Source of the DNA: Cymodocea nodosa
Taxonomy: Eukaryota > Streptophyta > Magnoliopsida > Alismatales > Cymodoceaceae
Assembly (NCBI GenBank): GCA_036874045.1
Contig: CM072344.1
Location: 10,140,501 to 10,204,500 of the forward strand
DNA: 64,000 bases
Reading direction: 5' to 3'
The notes under the pieces are model-generated. The model searched no databases. It saw only the letters and a list, made by a program, of their open reading frames with translations, and was not told where the DNA came from. Numbering within the stretch: position 1 is the first letter of the stretch; each line of letters begins with the position of its first letter. Positions 12,035 through 25,167 of the stretch are shown here, in pieces. The position numbers were made by a program, and so were the translations under genes.

Positions 12035-12066
<32 letters not shown>
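12035..12066. repeat. (AT)n microsatellite, A2 target
   Basis: About 16 uninterrupted AT units end exactly at the A2 LTR edge. On the other side of A2 the sequence resumes with TATATGAATATAAAC, consistent with insertion into or at the end of this run. Confidence 0.85.
12062..12066. repeat. Target-site duplication TATAT, left copy
   Basis: The five bases before the A2 LTR are TATAT and equal 25163-25167 after the other LTR. Five bases is the usual Copia length. Because the site lies in an AT repeat, the match is suggestive rather than decisive. Confidence 0.7.
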
Positions 12067-12069
<3 letters not shown>

Positions 12070-13654
12070 AGGATCGTATGGCTACACAAGAGGGGGGTGA
12101 ATCGTGTATTTTTAATATTTTATGAAATATAATTGAAACTTTAATTCTCAAAAACAAGTCGAGACATTGTTTTCATAAAATCATTTTTATTTAAGGTTTC
12201 AATTACAATATACAATTCAATTCTCCTCAGAAATTATAAATGCAATTATAACTCGATACCATATATCATCTAAACAATTTCATAACTACAAACAAAGAAA
12301 ACTAATTTGTGGAATTTAAAACTTTTCTCCCTGTTTGAGATCTTTCTTCTTCTTCTTTTTCTTCTTCAGCAATTCTTCAGTGACGAATATCTTGTCTTTT
12401 CATGCTTCACCGAATTTGCTTTCTTCTGATACTTCAAATCTTCAGTGACGAAAATCTTACCATTTTATGCTTCACTAAACTTTCTTCCACTTGAGAGATT
12501 TTTCCCGAAGAGGTGTTTTTGATCCCTAAAAAAGATTTTTCTTTTGGTGTGTAGGGATGGTTTGATCCTTGAAAAGATTTTTTGTTTTGTGTGCAAAGAT
12601 GGTTTGATCCTTGAAACGATTTTTCATTTTGTGTGCAAGGATAAATTGATCAACGAGAATTCTATGCCTTTTATACTGTATCTTCATTTCATGCATATCC
12701 TTCACGTTTAACCAATACCAGTTTTCCACTTCTCCACATCTTTTCTTTTTCCTTCATCGAAACACATGTTCTAACCCATGTTTATATTTCAAATTTTCTT
12801 TAATCATCAATCCTAGATCTTTGACAAATTTCCTGAAAATAAACTTTCTCATCCAAAAATTTTTCATCAGTGTAATAAGAAGTCATTACTTTAATGTTAA
12901 CTAATCGAGTAACACAAGTATATATATATAACTTAACATTTCTAACTTAATGAGTTCACCATGTGCTATTTCACATGACAAGTACTGTAGCTAACTCAAC
13001 GAACTAAGTCTGTGGTGTTATGCTATCTCAACGAACTATCTCCGTTGTGTTATGATAACTCAACGAACTAGTAATAAACAAATGTTTTTATAATAAGAAT
13101 TTTACCACGTGCAAAAATAACAACTTAAGTTTATAATGCTAACCTAACACGTTGCCTTAGTGTTGAATATAGCAACTCAACGCGTTTAGTTATGTTAACT
13201 TAATGAGTTAAACATGTGCACCTCACGTGATACAATACAACATTCATAACTTATAATTTCACCACGTGTATAACACTAACTTAACGAGTTATCACGTGAC
13301 TTATTTAACCTTTAAGCCTCTAACTTAACGAGTTCTCACGTGACCTCTATACAAACAAAACCTTAACTTAACGAGTTGTCTAAACATGCACTGTTCATGA
13401 TACAGAAGATATAACATTAAAACATATCATGCTTTTCAATAAAAACACACGTTAACTTAACGTTTAACTAAATGAGAAATTAATGCAACGAAACGACTAG
13501 TTATTAACTTCAGATCCAATACAGACAAGTATTTATATCAGTAAGCTTTTTCTGTATTAATTGATGATTTTAATTTCTTTTCACAAGCAATAGTAATTGA
13601 GCAAATATGATTATTTTCATTCAGCACACATCATCAAAACAAAAATACTCAACA
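12067..13654 (-). repeat. 3' LTR of A2
   Basis: The plus strand starts TGTAGGATCG and ends ATACTCAACA, 1588 bases. It holds CACGTG-type boxes, many TAACTTAACGAGTT motifs, the AACTCAACGAACTAAG minisatellite and three units of a 42-base repeat (about 12530-12650) downstream of the TATA position. It is shorter than its partner LTR mainly by one motif unit near 13280. Confidence 0.95.
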
Positions 13655-14153
13655 ATCTCCCCCTTTTTGATGATGACAAAATCATATTAAATCAATTATA
13701 AAATATGTTTAACTCAACAAAGCACCTTCGTTGGGTTAACTTTAAATTCAACAAACTTGTTTGTTGACTTAAGTTCACTTAAGCTTATTTCTATTGTTTG
13801 TGTAAATTTTACCTCAGAACTAAAACTCTCAGATGTCAATAATTATATAAGGATTAGTTTTCTAATTATCATCTGTTAGATTACAATAACCATTTAAATA
13901 GCATCTCCTTTTATAATATATATATGCAATTGAGATCATAATCATCTTTTTATAATATTTCTCCCCCTTTTTGTCATTAATCAAAAATATAATTACAGAG
14001 AATATATATATATATATAAGAGATATAATTACAACAACTCTTTCTGTAAACAAGAATAATAATTGAAGACATTTATAGAAAAATGTATTATTCAATCAAA
14101 TCAAACAAGTAATACAAACATTACATTATGTATTCAAAAACAAACAAAAACAG
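13655..14153 (-). other. 3' non-coding region of A2 with two polypurine tracts
   Basis: The minus strand has AAAAAGGGGGAGAT directly against the LTR (complement 13655-13668), the expected plus-strand primer. A second tract, GACAAAAAGGGGGAG (complement about 13961-13975), lies about 300 bases upstream. No coding sequence was seen; a short AT dinucleotide run is at about 14006-14018. Confidence 0.85.
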
Positions 14154-16421
14154 TTATCGACCCCTCCTAAGTATATCACTTATAGCATTACATATTTTAT
14201 CTCCTAGATGCCTAATATCATTTCTAATGTCGTTAAGCACTACATCTAAGTTAGGAGGTAGCTGGGTTTGCTGTTCTGCTTGAACTGAATAACTTTGTTG
14301 TTGTTGTCGTATATGGTCTGTATTAGGTTGTCGTTGTTGTTGTCGTTGAGGTTTATGCATGGCTTGAAATTTTTGCAAATCTTTGACACTAAATGCTCTC
14401 ATGCCTTTAGTTTCAGAGGGCTAGTCAGATAAAGTCAATTGGCTTGCAAGGATTCTACATACAACATCACCATAAAATAACTTTGAACTCATATGCTGTA
14501 GTTGAGACATAAAAGCATCAAACTAATTTATTTGAATTCTATTCAGCAGGCCATAAGTTGCATATAAACAGCTTCTACTGACTTCCAAATTATGTGCAAC
14601 TCTCTGAAATAAATTTGCATGCAATATATTTGTAATAAATCTTGCCTCTACATTCAGATTTTCCATTAATCTCATTTCAAAACATACATCTGGAATTTTT
14701 GATAAAGATAGAATGTTCCATTCTAGTTGTCTTATTATGTCAAATCTGTTGGTAACAACAACACCTTCATTCTTTAATCCTAAAACTTCAAAAATTAACT
14801 CAGGAGACAATATAAACTCCTATTCATTTATTTGAGTTGTCAGAAAATTTCCATTCTTGTCCAGATTGCTACAAAAAGCTGTAATAAGCTCTATGTATTG
14901 CTTCCATTTCATTCCTACTAGCAAGAATTTAATGAGGCCTTGAAACTCAAACAGATCTCTTATTTCCATCAAATTTCTGAATTTTATTGGATGAGCATGC
15001 AAAATCTAACATGTAATCAGATTATTGTATTTCTGTAATGCTTCTTCAGATCTAAAATGAATTGCATTACCTTGAATTTTTAATATTGTACACAGAGAAG
15101 GTGATACCTGAAGCCGTGATTCAGAGTTAAATTCATCTTGAGGAACCTCTTCTTCAAAATGAATGTCATGTTGTTCCTCTTCCAAAATATTATCTTGAAG
15201 CTGCTTAGGTAAGCTTGATTCTTCAGCTTCAACAATGTTAGGAACATTGTCAATATGCTCAACATTCATATGTTCAGTCTCTATAGAATGTTCAGAGTAC
15301 AATTTTTCCACAAATTCTACAGTAGGTGTATCTATCTGTAATTGTTCATTTTGTTCAACAGATAATTCCATTGATTTATACTGTGAATTCTCAGACTCTA
15401 CTTCTATAGATTCCGTAGAAGGCTGGTTAACTTTTAGCTCTTCTAGAGTCTTAACAAATTCAATATCGGCTACTCTAGACGATTCAGCCTTTGAATTAGT
15501 TACTGCTTCAACATTGTCAATTATATTTGCAATAACTTGTTCAATGTCAGGTGCCTGATGCTCTAATTTGTCAATTTCTGCATCATCAGGACTTGTACTA
15601 ATAGAAAAACTTGAGCTCATATTTGACTTGGATTTCTTCTCAAGTTTTCTAGCAAGGGAAAATAAAGTCTCATTATCTTCATCATTTTCAGTGTGTTCGG
15701 AATTGATGAGTTTATCAGATGCATAATAAGGTACAATGTCTAGACATACATTGTCCTTTGGAAATAAATTTTCTTCTGATTTTCCTTTTTCAATAGACTT
15801 TGTTTCCTTAGACATAATTTTTCTAACTTTCCTTCTTCTATAACATTTTTGTTTCTCCTTTTCAAGTATTGCAGTTTTCTTTTCAAATTGCTCCATAAAA
15901 GTTTTCTGCTTTAATTCTTCTAAGGCACTTTCTATTGCAACGGCCTTTCGAAGACTGTCAACTTTTGTCTTGTCTACAGCAATATCTGATTCTACTTGTT
16001 TCGAATATAAAGGAGTAGGGATAGCTGATTCATGCTCTTCCTCAAATGCATGTAGTCTTGTACCATTTATAGGAGTTTGAGGAGTTCTATTTGATGAACC
16101 TACACCTTTTTCAAAATATTTTGCATACTGTTCCAAAAATGCAATCTCAACACATTTCATTTTGTATTCTCTATCAAATTTACTACGAATACCCATGTAT
16201 GTAACAGCTGCATCAGTATGTTGAACTTCTTGTCTAACTTCATCTAATATTCTCTAAGGAAAGAAGTAATCTCTATAAAGTTCTGCTAACCTTTTGTCCA
16301 CTCGAAATATTTTCTAGAACCAAGTACGTGGAACTTCATCATTCTCTATTTCTTTTCCTTTTGCATCTCTTCTGCTTTTGTTGTTTCCTCTGCCACGACC
16401 TTTGTAGAACTTGGAGACCAT
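14154..16421 (-). pseudogene. ORF3 of A2 (plant transposon domain-like, not envelope-like)
   Basis: Starts at the ATG complementary to 16419-16421. Order: basic N-terminus; helical Lys/Glu-rich part; acidic Ser/Glu region (about 15100-15640); a folded core with LFEFQGL, a Pro-Glu-Leu (SPELIFEVLGLKNEGV) block, ENLNVEARFI, CLYATYGLLNRIQIN; a Gln-rich stretch (about 14260-14350); and a C-terminal helix (DVVLNDIRNDIRHLGDKI). From memory of the family, the core pattern resembles the 'putative plant transposon protein' domain found in many plant repeat proteins; this needs a profile search. No signal peptide or membrane helix is visible. The frame has several breaks. Role unknown. Confidence 0.8.
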
Positions 16422-18007
16422 CGTCGTAGGTTGTAACACCAACAAGAGGGAAAGATTTTCTTGACAAAGTTTACAAATAGCCTAAGTCCCCGTGTAATAA
16501 GTGTTTAAATAGGGTTTTTAGGCGTATAACTCAACGTGAAGAGAAGTCGGGTTTAGAAATTAAATAAATATTGAATAAAGTTTATTCAATCAAGGTACCC
16601 GAAATATTCAAGTATAACTCGTTGAGTTAACCAACCTAACGAGTAAAACGCTGTCTAGAGGCAATTTTACACGTTACTTTATCTAACATAACGTCTAGTT
16701 AGTACACAACAATTTTCAGATGCTTCCAACTAAAATGTTCCGAAAACAACACACAAGCTAAACTTAACATTATCTTGAGAACATTGTAAACTATTTGAAC
16801 ATTTTGTCCTTTGAATCTAAAATAGTTTATTTGTCTTTTTAAATTATTTCATCAAGATTTTAAGAGGACATTAATTCAGATTAACTAAGATTTGTATTCT
16901 AAATTATATTAATCTGTTTTCGACATTGTTAATCCTCCCCCTACAAATATACTTCAAATATATTCAATCAAAATACAAAATATACTTGTAGTAACAATAG
17001 ATGTTAAGTATAACTATACTTTTACATTTTCTTTTCACAGACTTCCGTTATCCTGACATCATCAAAAATGATTTCCAAAATCAATTCCTACTGTATATGA
17101 ATCAAAACACAACTTTGAACTCAATTCGATTAATTCAAGGAGAATAAAAGAATGTATCTCAAATAAACATTTTCAAAAGTACTAATGTTGATTCAATAAA
17201 TTAGTTGTTATATTGGTATAAACTATATGCGATTCAAAGATATCTGTAATTAATGAAACAACTTTTTCTTTTCAAAACAATAAATATTGATAATTTTCTT
17301 TAAAAGTTAGTTTGAAAAGTTTGAATCATACAAGAGCTTTCTAATGTACCCGTGTAATGAGCTTTCAGTCAACAATCCTAGATCTGATCAGGACCTTAGG
17401 TTGCCAGATTTAAAGAATCCTTTTTCAGGACAATAATCCATACATACCTATCTGCTCAAGTACAAAAGGCTCGTGATCAAACTGATCAATAAACTCTCAA
17501 AGATTTTTACTTTGTAAGCACTTTTCATTTTAAGCATAGTATATATTTATTCCATTAATACAGATGCAATAAAACACAAATCTCATACAATTTTTGCTTC
17601 TATGATTGTACTGAGAATATGAATCAGTTTCAATAAGCTTATACTTTTGATTAACAGTTTAAGATGAGTTACATATAACTTATTCTACAAGTTTAATCAA
17701 TTAAGTCAAATTTATGCATGATCATATGCATTTTCCTTGATTCAAAGAAAACATTTAATCAAAATTTCAGAATGTCGGAAGTATTTAATGTTTTTCATTT
17801 ACACTTCCACTTAAAATCATAAAAACTATTAAAATTGATAAACTACTTAAAATCAATAAGATACTACTATGATTTTACAATAAATACATAGTATCTTAAG
17901 CAGTAGTTTAGATATTACTTTAGATATTTATAATAAGTATATAATATCTATGAGGTCAACAACATCATCAATAATATTGATCTTTTTATGTGGAGTTTAA
18001 GCATTTT
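16422..18007 (-). other. pol-ORF3 spacer of A2
   Basis: About 1.6 kb of non-coding sequence. On the minus strand it contains an internal polypurine tract GTAGGGGGAG (complement near 16935-16944), motifs like those of the LTR (GTTTTACTCGTTAGGTTGG, TAACTCAACGAGTTA) and a TATTTAAA box about 90 bases before ORF3. It is well conserved with the same region of A1, A3 and A4. Confidence 0.85.
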
Positions 18008-21000
18008 GCACATCACATAGCCTACAAATACCTAAATTTAATCTAATGTTGCATAATGTATTTTCGTTTAGAGGTTTTGTAAATATATGAGCAAATTGAT
18101 TTTTACTAGACACAAATTCTAATTTAAATTTTCCTTTAATTACGTTATCTCCTAGAAAATGATGTCTAACCTCTATATACTTTGCTCTTGAATGTAATAT
18201 AGGATTTTTGGAAAGATTTATTACAAAACTATTGTCACAATAAATCTCAGTTGTATCATAAGATAATCAAAAATCTTCTAAAGTTTGCCTTATCCACAAA
18301 ATCTGAGTGCAACACAGTGTAGCAACAACTTATTCAGCTTCTGTAGTAGAAAGTGCTACACAGTTTTGCTTTTTACTAAACCATGACACCAAATTATTTC
18401 CCAATAATTGACATGTGCCACTAGTACTCTTTCTATCAGATTTAGATCCTACATAATCAGCATCAATATATCCTCTAAGGTCTATTGAACTATCCTTAGA
18501 ATAATATAGTTTGAAATTTTTAGTTCCTTGTATATATCTAAATATTCTTTTAACTGCAATTAAGTGTAATTCTTTAGGATTAGATTTAAATCTAGCACAA
18601 ACACACACAGCAAACATAATATCAGGTCTACTAGCAGTCAAATAAAGTAAAGAACCAATCATACTTCTGTATTTTCTTTGATCTATAGATTTTCCTATGT
18701 CATCAATATCTAACTTTAAAGTAGAACTCATAGGAGTTCCTCGAATCCTTGTATCATTAAAATTAAATTTCTTAAGCATTTCATTTGCATATTTTTCCTG
18801 ATTTAAAAATATACCTTTATCCATTTGCTTATTTTGAAGTCCTAGAAAATATGAAAGTTCTCCTATCATACCCATTTCAAACAAATTAGTCATCTCTTCA
18901 AAGAATATTTCTATCAACCTATTAGAGGTTACTCCAAAGATTATATCATCTACGTATATTTGAACAACAATCTGATCTTTTCCCATGATAAAGCCTTTTT
19001 CTATTAAAAAAGTAGACAATCTTTCATACCATGATCTAGGTGCTTGCTTCAAACCATATAAGGCTTTCTTCAATTTATACACAAAGTCAGGATTTTTAAT
19101 ATCATCAAATCCAGGTGGTTGTTTTACATAGACTTCTTCATTAATTAAACCATTTAGAAATGCACTCTTTACATCCATTTGATATAATTTAAAATCCATA
19201 TAACAAGCATAGGCCAATAATATTCTAATACTTTCTAACCTAGCCATAGGAGCAAATGTTTCATCATAATCTAATCCTTCTTCCTGTGTATACCCTTGTG
19301 CAACTAATCTAGCTTTATTCCTTATAATTTGACCAGTTTCGTTAGTTTTGTTTCTAAAGATCCACTTTGTACCTATTATGGACTGATTTTCTAGTGGAGA
19401 GACTAATTCCCATACATCATTTCTGATGAATTGATTTTGTTCTTCTTGCATTGCCACTGTCCAATTTTCATCAGATAATGCTTCTTGTACATTCCTTGGT
19501 TCCACCATAGAAACAAACATACACATACTATTTAAATTTACTGAAGCTCTAGTTTTAACTCCCTCATTAATATTACCAATGACTTGAGTAATGGGATGCG
19601 ATGAAGAATAACGCCAATTTCTCTGATTTTCCTCAATATTCTCATCAACATCTGAAAGTCCATCACTTTCATCATTAGTTTGATCATTTAAGTTCATATT
19701 TTTGATTTTTTCAGATAAATCATCAATCTCTCTATTGATCTCTAACTCATTTGGAAAATTGATCATATCATCATTATCAGTTTAGATTGAGATTCTCTAA
19801 GAGAATTTTCATTGAAGCTTACATGGAGGATTTCTTCAATAGTCCTAGAGGTCTTGTTATATACTCTATAGGCTTTACTTCTAGTAGAGTATCCTACAAA
19901 AATTCCTTCATCCGATTTGGCTTGAAATTTATCCCTTTTATCCTTAGTATTAAGAATAAAACACTTGAAGCCAAATGGTTTCATATAGGAAATTTTTGGA
20001 ACCCTATTAAACATAATTTCAAAAGGAGTTTTATTAAGATGAGGTCTTAAATGACTTCTGTTAATAACATTACAAGCTGTATTTGCTGCTTCAGCCCAAA
20101 GATTTTGAGGTAACTTATGTTCATTTAACATAGTTCTAGCCATTTCTTGAAGTGATCTATTCTTTCTCTCAACAACACCATTTTGACACGGTGCTCTTGG
20201 AAAAGAAAATCTATGATCAATGTCATGCTCATTACAATAGTTATCCATTTGATCATTATCAAATTCAGTTCCATGATCACTCCTAAGTTTTTGAATAGAG
20301 ACACTTTGCTCATTTTGAACAAAATTGCAAAACATTTTAAATTTTTCAAAAACTTCTGTCTTAGATGCTAGAAAATATACCCAAATGTATCTAGAGAAGT
20401 CATCTACTAAAACAAATACATATCGTTTACCACCAAGACTCATGATTCTTGTTGGTCCAAATAGATCCATATGTATAAGTTCTAAGACTCTCTTGCTTGA
20501 AATATTAGTTTTAGATTTAAAAGAGTTTTTGTGAAGTTTACCTAACTCACATGCATCACACATAAAGTTCTTTGAGTATTTAATCTTTGGTAAACCTCTC
20601 ACTAAATGTTTTCTAGATAGTTTATATAACAATCTCATATTTATATGACCAATCCTTCTATGCCATAGATATGCATCACTAGTTTCAGCTAGCAAACATG
20701 AATTTAAATCAACTACACCAGAAGGTAAAGATAAAATACATACAGAATCTTTTCTTTTAGCAATAAACTTAATTTCATCTGTATTTTTATCAATTATTTT
20801 TCATACATTATCTTCAAACACTACATAATATCCATTTTCAGTTAGTTTTATGACACTCACCAAATTAAATCCTAGGTTTTCTACATATAGTACATTCGAA
20901 ATAACACAAGTAGGAGTTATTTGAACATTGCCTATACCTATGATTTTATCTTTGCTTTTGTTTCCAAATGTTACACTTCCTTTCATGGTATTTGTAAAAT

Positions 21001-23338
21001 TTTGTAATAGACTTTTTTGTCCGGTTATGTGACTTGACGCTCCACTGTCCAAGATCTATTTTGATGTTGTTTCCTCCTGCAACACAAATTAAGAAAAACT
21101 TTTTCTTGGTACCCAATGTTGTTGAGGACCAAGTTCATTAAACACATATTTCTTCTTTTTGTTTAAAAATAGTTTAACATTATCATTTATATTCTTATTA
21201 GTTGTAAGTACTATTGATTTATCATTAGCTTCATACTCACATATAGCATTATTGCTTTTGCAATCATTCTTTTTGTTTTCAGATGTAGTATAATCAAGAC
21301 CAAACATATTTTTATCAGATGTTAATTTATTTTTGTCATGCTTATACATTTCTGTAAGTTCATACCAAGATTTTGTACTTGTATTAACACTTTCCGTACA
21401 TACAAAATATTTTTCTACACAAGAATTTTTTGTTTTATCACATGCAAAATGAGTAATTGGTCTAATACCAGTGTATTGAATTACATGCTCAGGTTTCTGA
21501 ATTTTCAGTTTACTACAATTGTCTAAAATTTTAGAAACATTAGAAACTGAATTTCTAGAACAAGAAACAAGATTTTTAGAAACATTTATAGCCATGTTAG
21601 AAGTACAATTTGACAAATCACATTGATTTATATTATTACTACATGATTCATCCCTTGAAGTACCTACTTCTACATATTTATTACCTTGTTTCATAATAAA
21701 AGGAATTTTAGTCCTAGATTTACTTGAACTGCAACTAATAAATCCTTTATTGGCTTGAGATTCAGGATAATCAAATCCTAAGCCAAATTTATAAGACACC
21801 GTAGGGGTACTAGTTAGTTTGTCTAACTTAGTGTGACTTAAATTCCATTTTTCAAAGGTAGAATTTAAATCTTGCTCTCTTAGTTTTCATTTTTCTATCT
21901 CTAATTCAAGTTCATTTATATTGTTTCTCAACATTTCATTTTCAGATTTTATCTTTAATTTTTCAACATTTATATTCTGTATTTGTTCATGCAAGATACA
22001 TTCATTAAATCGAAACTTTTGCAAATCTCTAGCATGATTTTCATTATCACATTTAAACTTTTCTAAAGTAGTAGACAGGAAACAATTTTCTTCTTCCATA
22101 ATGGATGAAGATTTTCTAATATTCTTATTTTCCAGTTTACATACTTTAAGTTTTTGTAATAATGCATGATAAGCACATAATAATTCATCAAAGTTGAAAT
22201 CTGAATGACTTTCAGGATCAGATATTACCTCAGACTCATCTGCCGTGAAGCACACATGAGCAACGTCTTCTAACTCTTGTTCTCCTTCTGAATGTGAAGA
22301 TTTTGATGCTGATTCCTTAGATTCAGACTCTTCAGATGTGTCATCCCACGTGACCTTCAAAGCCTTTTTCTTGTAAAACTTTTTCTGAGTTTTTTGAGCC
22401 ATCTTCTTCTGATTTGTCCTACTTTGCTTTTCATTTTTCCTCATAGGACAATCTGGAGAAAGATGTCCAGGTTTCTTACAATTGTAACATACATACTTTC
22501 TGGATGAAGAATTCTTGTCATTCAATGATTTTGACGTTGAGGGTTTATCATTTTTGTTCCTTTGCTATTTCCTAGCTTTCCATGCTTTCTTGAATTTCCT
22601 AGTCACCAAAATCAAATCCTCGTCAGAATCAGTAGATATATCAGAATCTGAATTAATTTCAAAGGCTATTTCTTTCTTCATTTTTAGTTTGTTGTGACTC
22701 AGTGATTCATTTAATTGAACTTCATAAGCTGTTAAATTTTCTATAAGTTCATTCATAATATAAACATTTAAATCTCGTGATTCCTCAATTGATGTTACTT
22801 TCTGAGACCATTTAGAACTTAGGGATCTGAGAATTTTCCTCACCAAATCCTTCTGTTCAAAATTCTTTCCTAAACATTTTAAAGACTTTATGATATCAAG
22901 AAATCTGGAAAACATCTCAGAAATATTTTCGTCTTCATGCATCTTAAATAGTTCATACTTATGAATCAACATGTTTATTTTTGTCTCTTTAACTTGAGAA
23001 GTACCTTCATATGAAACTTCTAATGCATGCCACACCTCATAAGCAGATTTATATGCCGACACTTTACTGAACTGTTCATAACTCAATGCACAAAACAAAA
23101 TATTTAAGCCCTTAGCATTCAGAGTTTCATTTTCTTTTTCAGTAATTGTCCAAGTATTATAAGGAGTAGTTAACAGAGTATATGGTTTAGAAATCATGAA
23201 CCATAATTTATGATCTATACTTTGAAGAAAAACAATCATCCTATATTTCCAATATTCAAAATGTATTCCATCAAATAAAGGAGGACGATTAAGATTTTGG
23301 CCTTCATATAAAGAAAAATTACCATTTCCAGTAGCCAT
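18008..23338 (-). pseudogene. gag-pol of A2
   Basis: The ATG is complementary to 23336-23338 (MATGNGNFSLYEGQ). Gag: N-terminal UBN2/DUF4219-like region (YWKYRMIVFLQSIDH, SAYEVWHALEVSYEGT), zinc knuckle CYNCKKPGHLSPDC at about 22460-22500, a VTWDD acidic block, then a long Asn/Lys/Glu/Leu-rich coiled coil (about 21890-22200). Pol: protease start (MDSGASSHITGQ, 21052 downward), integrase zinc segment (LWHRRIGHINM ... CDACELGK) and core (MDLFGPTRIMSLGG), RT ([25 protein letters not shown]) and RNase H ([18 protein letters not shown]). The frame is broken in several places. Sirevirus-type Copia. Confidence 0.93.
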
Positions 23339-23524
23339 TTTACCTTAGATTTTTCAACCTATTTGATTTTAAATAGTCTATAAACTTTAAAACAACTTGA
23401 GCCTTAAATCAATAGAGTTAAACGTATGCTCAGATATTAATTTCCATTTAAAAACAAGGAAGGTAGAATAAGCAATGATATTAAATAAGTTGGTATCAAT
23501 TTTATATCAAAGATTATTCACAAA

Positions 23525-23536
23525 GCTTTGATACCA
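23525..23536 (-). other. Primer-binding site of A2
   Basis: The minus strand reads TGGTATCAAAGC two bases after the LTR, one base from the initiator-Met tRNA complement TGGTATCAGAGC seen in A4 and A5. Confidence 0.85.
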
Positions 23537-23538
23537 CT

Positions 23539-25162
23539 TGTAGGATCGTATGGCTACACAAGAGGGGGGTGAATTGTGTATTTTTAATATTTTATGAAAT
23601 ATAATTGAAACTTTAATTCTCAAAAACAAGTCGAGACATTGTTTTCATAAAATCATTTTTATTCAAGGTTTCAATTACAATATATAATTCAATTCTCCTC
23701 AGAAATTATAGATGCAATTATAACTCGATACCATGTATCATCTAAACAATTTCATAACTACAAACAGAGAAAACTAATTTGCAGAATTTAAAACTTTTCT
23801 CCCTGTTTGAGATCTTTCTTCTTCTTCTTTTTCTTCTTCAGCAATTCTTCAGTGACGAATATCTTGTCTTTTCATGCTTCACCGAATTTGCTTTCTTCTG
23901 ATACTTCAAATCTTCAGTGATGAAAATCTTACCTTTTTATGCTTCACTAAACTTTCTTCCACTTGAGAGATTTTTCCCAAAGAGGTGTTTTTGATCCTTT
24001 AAAAAGATTTTTCTTTTGATGTGCAGGGATGGTTTGATCCTTGAAAAGATTTTTCGTTTTGTGTGCAAGGATGGTTTGATCCTTGAAAAGATTTTTCATT
24101 TTGTGTGCAAGGATAAATTGATCAACGAGAATTCTACGCCTTTTATATTGTATCTTCATTTCATGCATATCCTTCACGTTTAACCACTACCAATTTTCCT
24201 CTTCTCCACGTCTTTTCTTTTTCCTTCATCGAAACACACACGTTCTAACCCACGTTTATATTTCGAATTTTCTTTAATCATCAGTCCTGGATCTCTGAAA
24301 AATTTCCTGAAAATAAACTTTCTCGTCCAAAAATTTTTCATCAGTGTAATAAGAAGTCGTTACTTTAATGTTAACTAAATGAGTAACACAAGTATATATA
24401 TATAACTTAACGTTTCTAACTTAACGAGTTCAACATGTGCTATTTCACGTGACAAGTACTGTAGCTAACTCAACGAACTAAGTCCGTGGTGTTATGCTAT
24501 CTCAACGAACCATCTCCGTTGTGTTATGATAACTCAACGAACCAATAATAAACAAATGTTTTTATAATAAGAATTTTACCACGTGCAAAAATAACAACTT
24601 AAGTTTATAACGCTAACCTAACGCGTTGCCTTAGTGTTGAATATAGCAACTCCACGCGTTTAGTTATGTTAACTTAACGAGTTAAACATGTGCACCTCAT
24701 GTGATACAATACAACATTCGTAACTTATAATTTCACCACGTGTATAACACTAACTTAACGAGTTTGTCTCTTCTTTTACTCACTAACTTAACGAGTTATA
24801 ACGTGACCTATTTTAACCTTTAAGCCTCTAACTTAACGAGTTCTCACATGACCTCTATACAAACATAACTCTAACTTAGCGAGTTGTCTAATCGTGCACT
24901 GTTCATGATACAGAAGATATAACATTAAAACATATCATGCTTTTCAATTAAAACACACGTTAACTTAACGTTTAGCTAAATGAGAAATTAATGCAACGAA
25001 ATGACTAGTTATTAACTTCAGATCCAATACAGACACGTATTTATATCAGTAAGCTTTTTCTGTATTAATTGATGATTTTAATTTCTTTTCACAAGCAATA
25101 GTAATTGAGCAAATATGATTATTTTCATTCAGCACACATCATCAAAACAAAAATACTCAACA
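23539..25162 (-). repeat. 5' LTR of A2
   Basis: 1624 bases, from TGTAGGATCG to ATACTCAACA on plus. It has the same layout as 12067-13654, with one extra motif unit near 24765-24800 (TAACTTAACGAGTTATAACG). It carries three 42-base repeat units (about 23990-24110), like its partner and unlike A3, A4 and A5, which have two. Confidence 0.95.
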
Positions 25163-25167
25163 TATAT
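25163..25167. repeat. Target-site duplication TATAT, right copy
   Basis: Matches 12062-12066. F1 sequence resumes directly after it. Confidence 0.7.

Larger units (their letters stand above)
12067..25162 (-). mobile_element. Family A Sirevirus-like Copia element (A2)
   Basis: The most complete copy structurally, about 13.1 kb. On the minus strand it has 5' LTR 23539-25162, primer-binding site, gag-pol 18008-23338, spacer, ORF3 14154-16421, polypurine tracts and 3' LTR 12067-13654, with TATAT on both sides. Both LTRs have TG...CA ends. The LTRs differ at roughly 3% of sites by eye over the first 270 bases, mostly transitions, plus one repeat-unit length difference. That suggests an age of around one million years. 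Coding frames are broken in several places. It is inserted in the F1 spacer. Confidence 0.95.

Noticed and set aside
13862-14095. Hydrophobic 77-80 codon frame downstream of ORF3 (also 44220-44462)
   Set aside because: AT-rich non-coding DNA with dinucleotide runs; length and sequence vary between copies and it overlaps a polypurine tract. Hydrophobicity follows from base composition.
15235-15558. Open frames antisense to ORF3, gag and pol (for example 15235-15558, 22515-22697, 43694-44017, 38676-38885)
   Set aside because: They are mirror frames of conserved coding sequence and recur in every copy for that reason; no independent start or domain.
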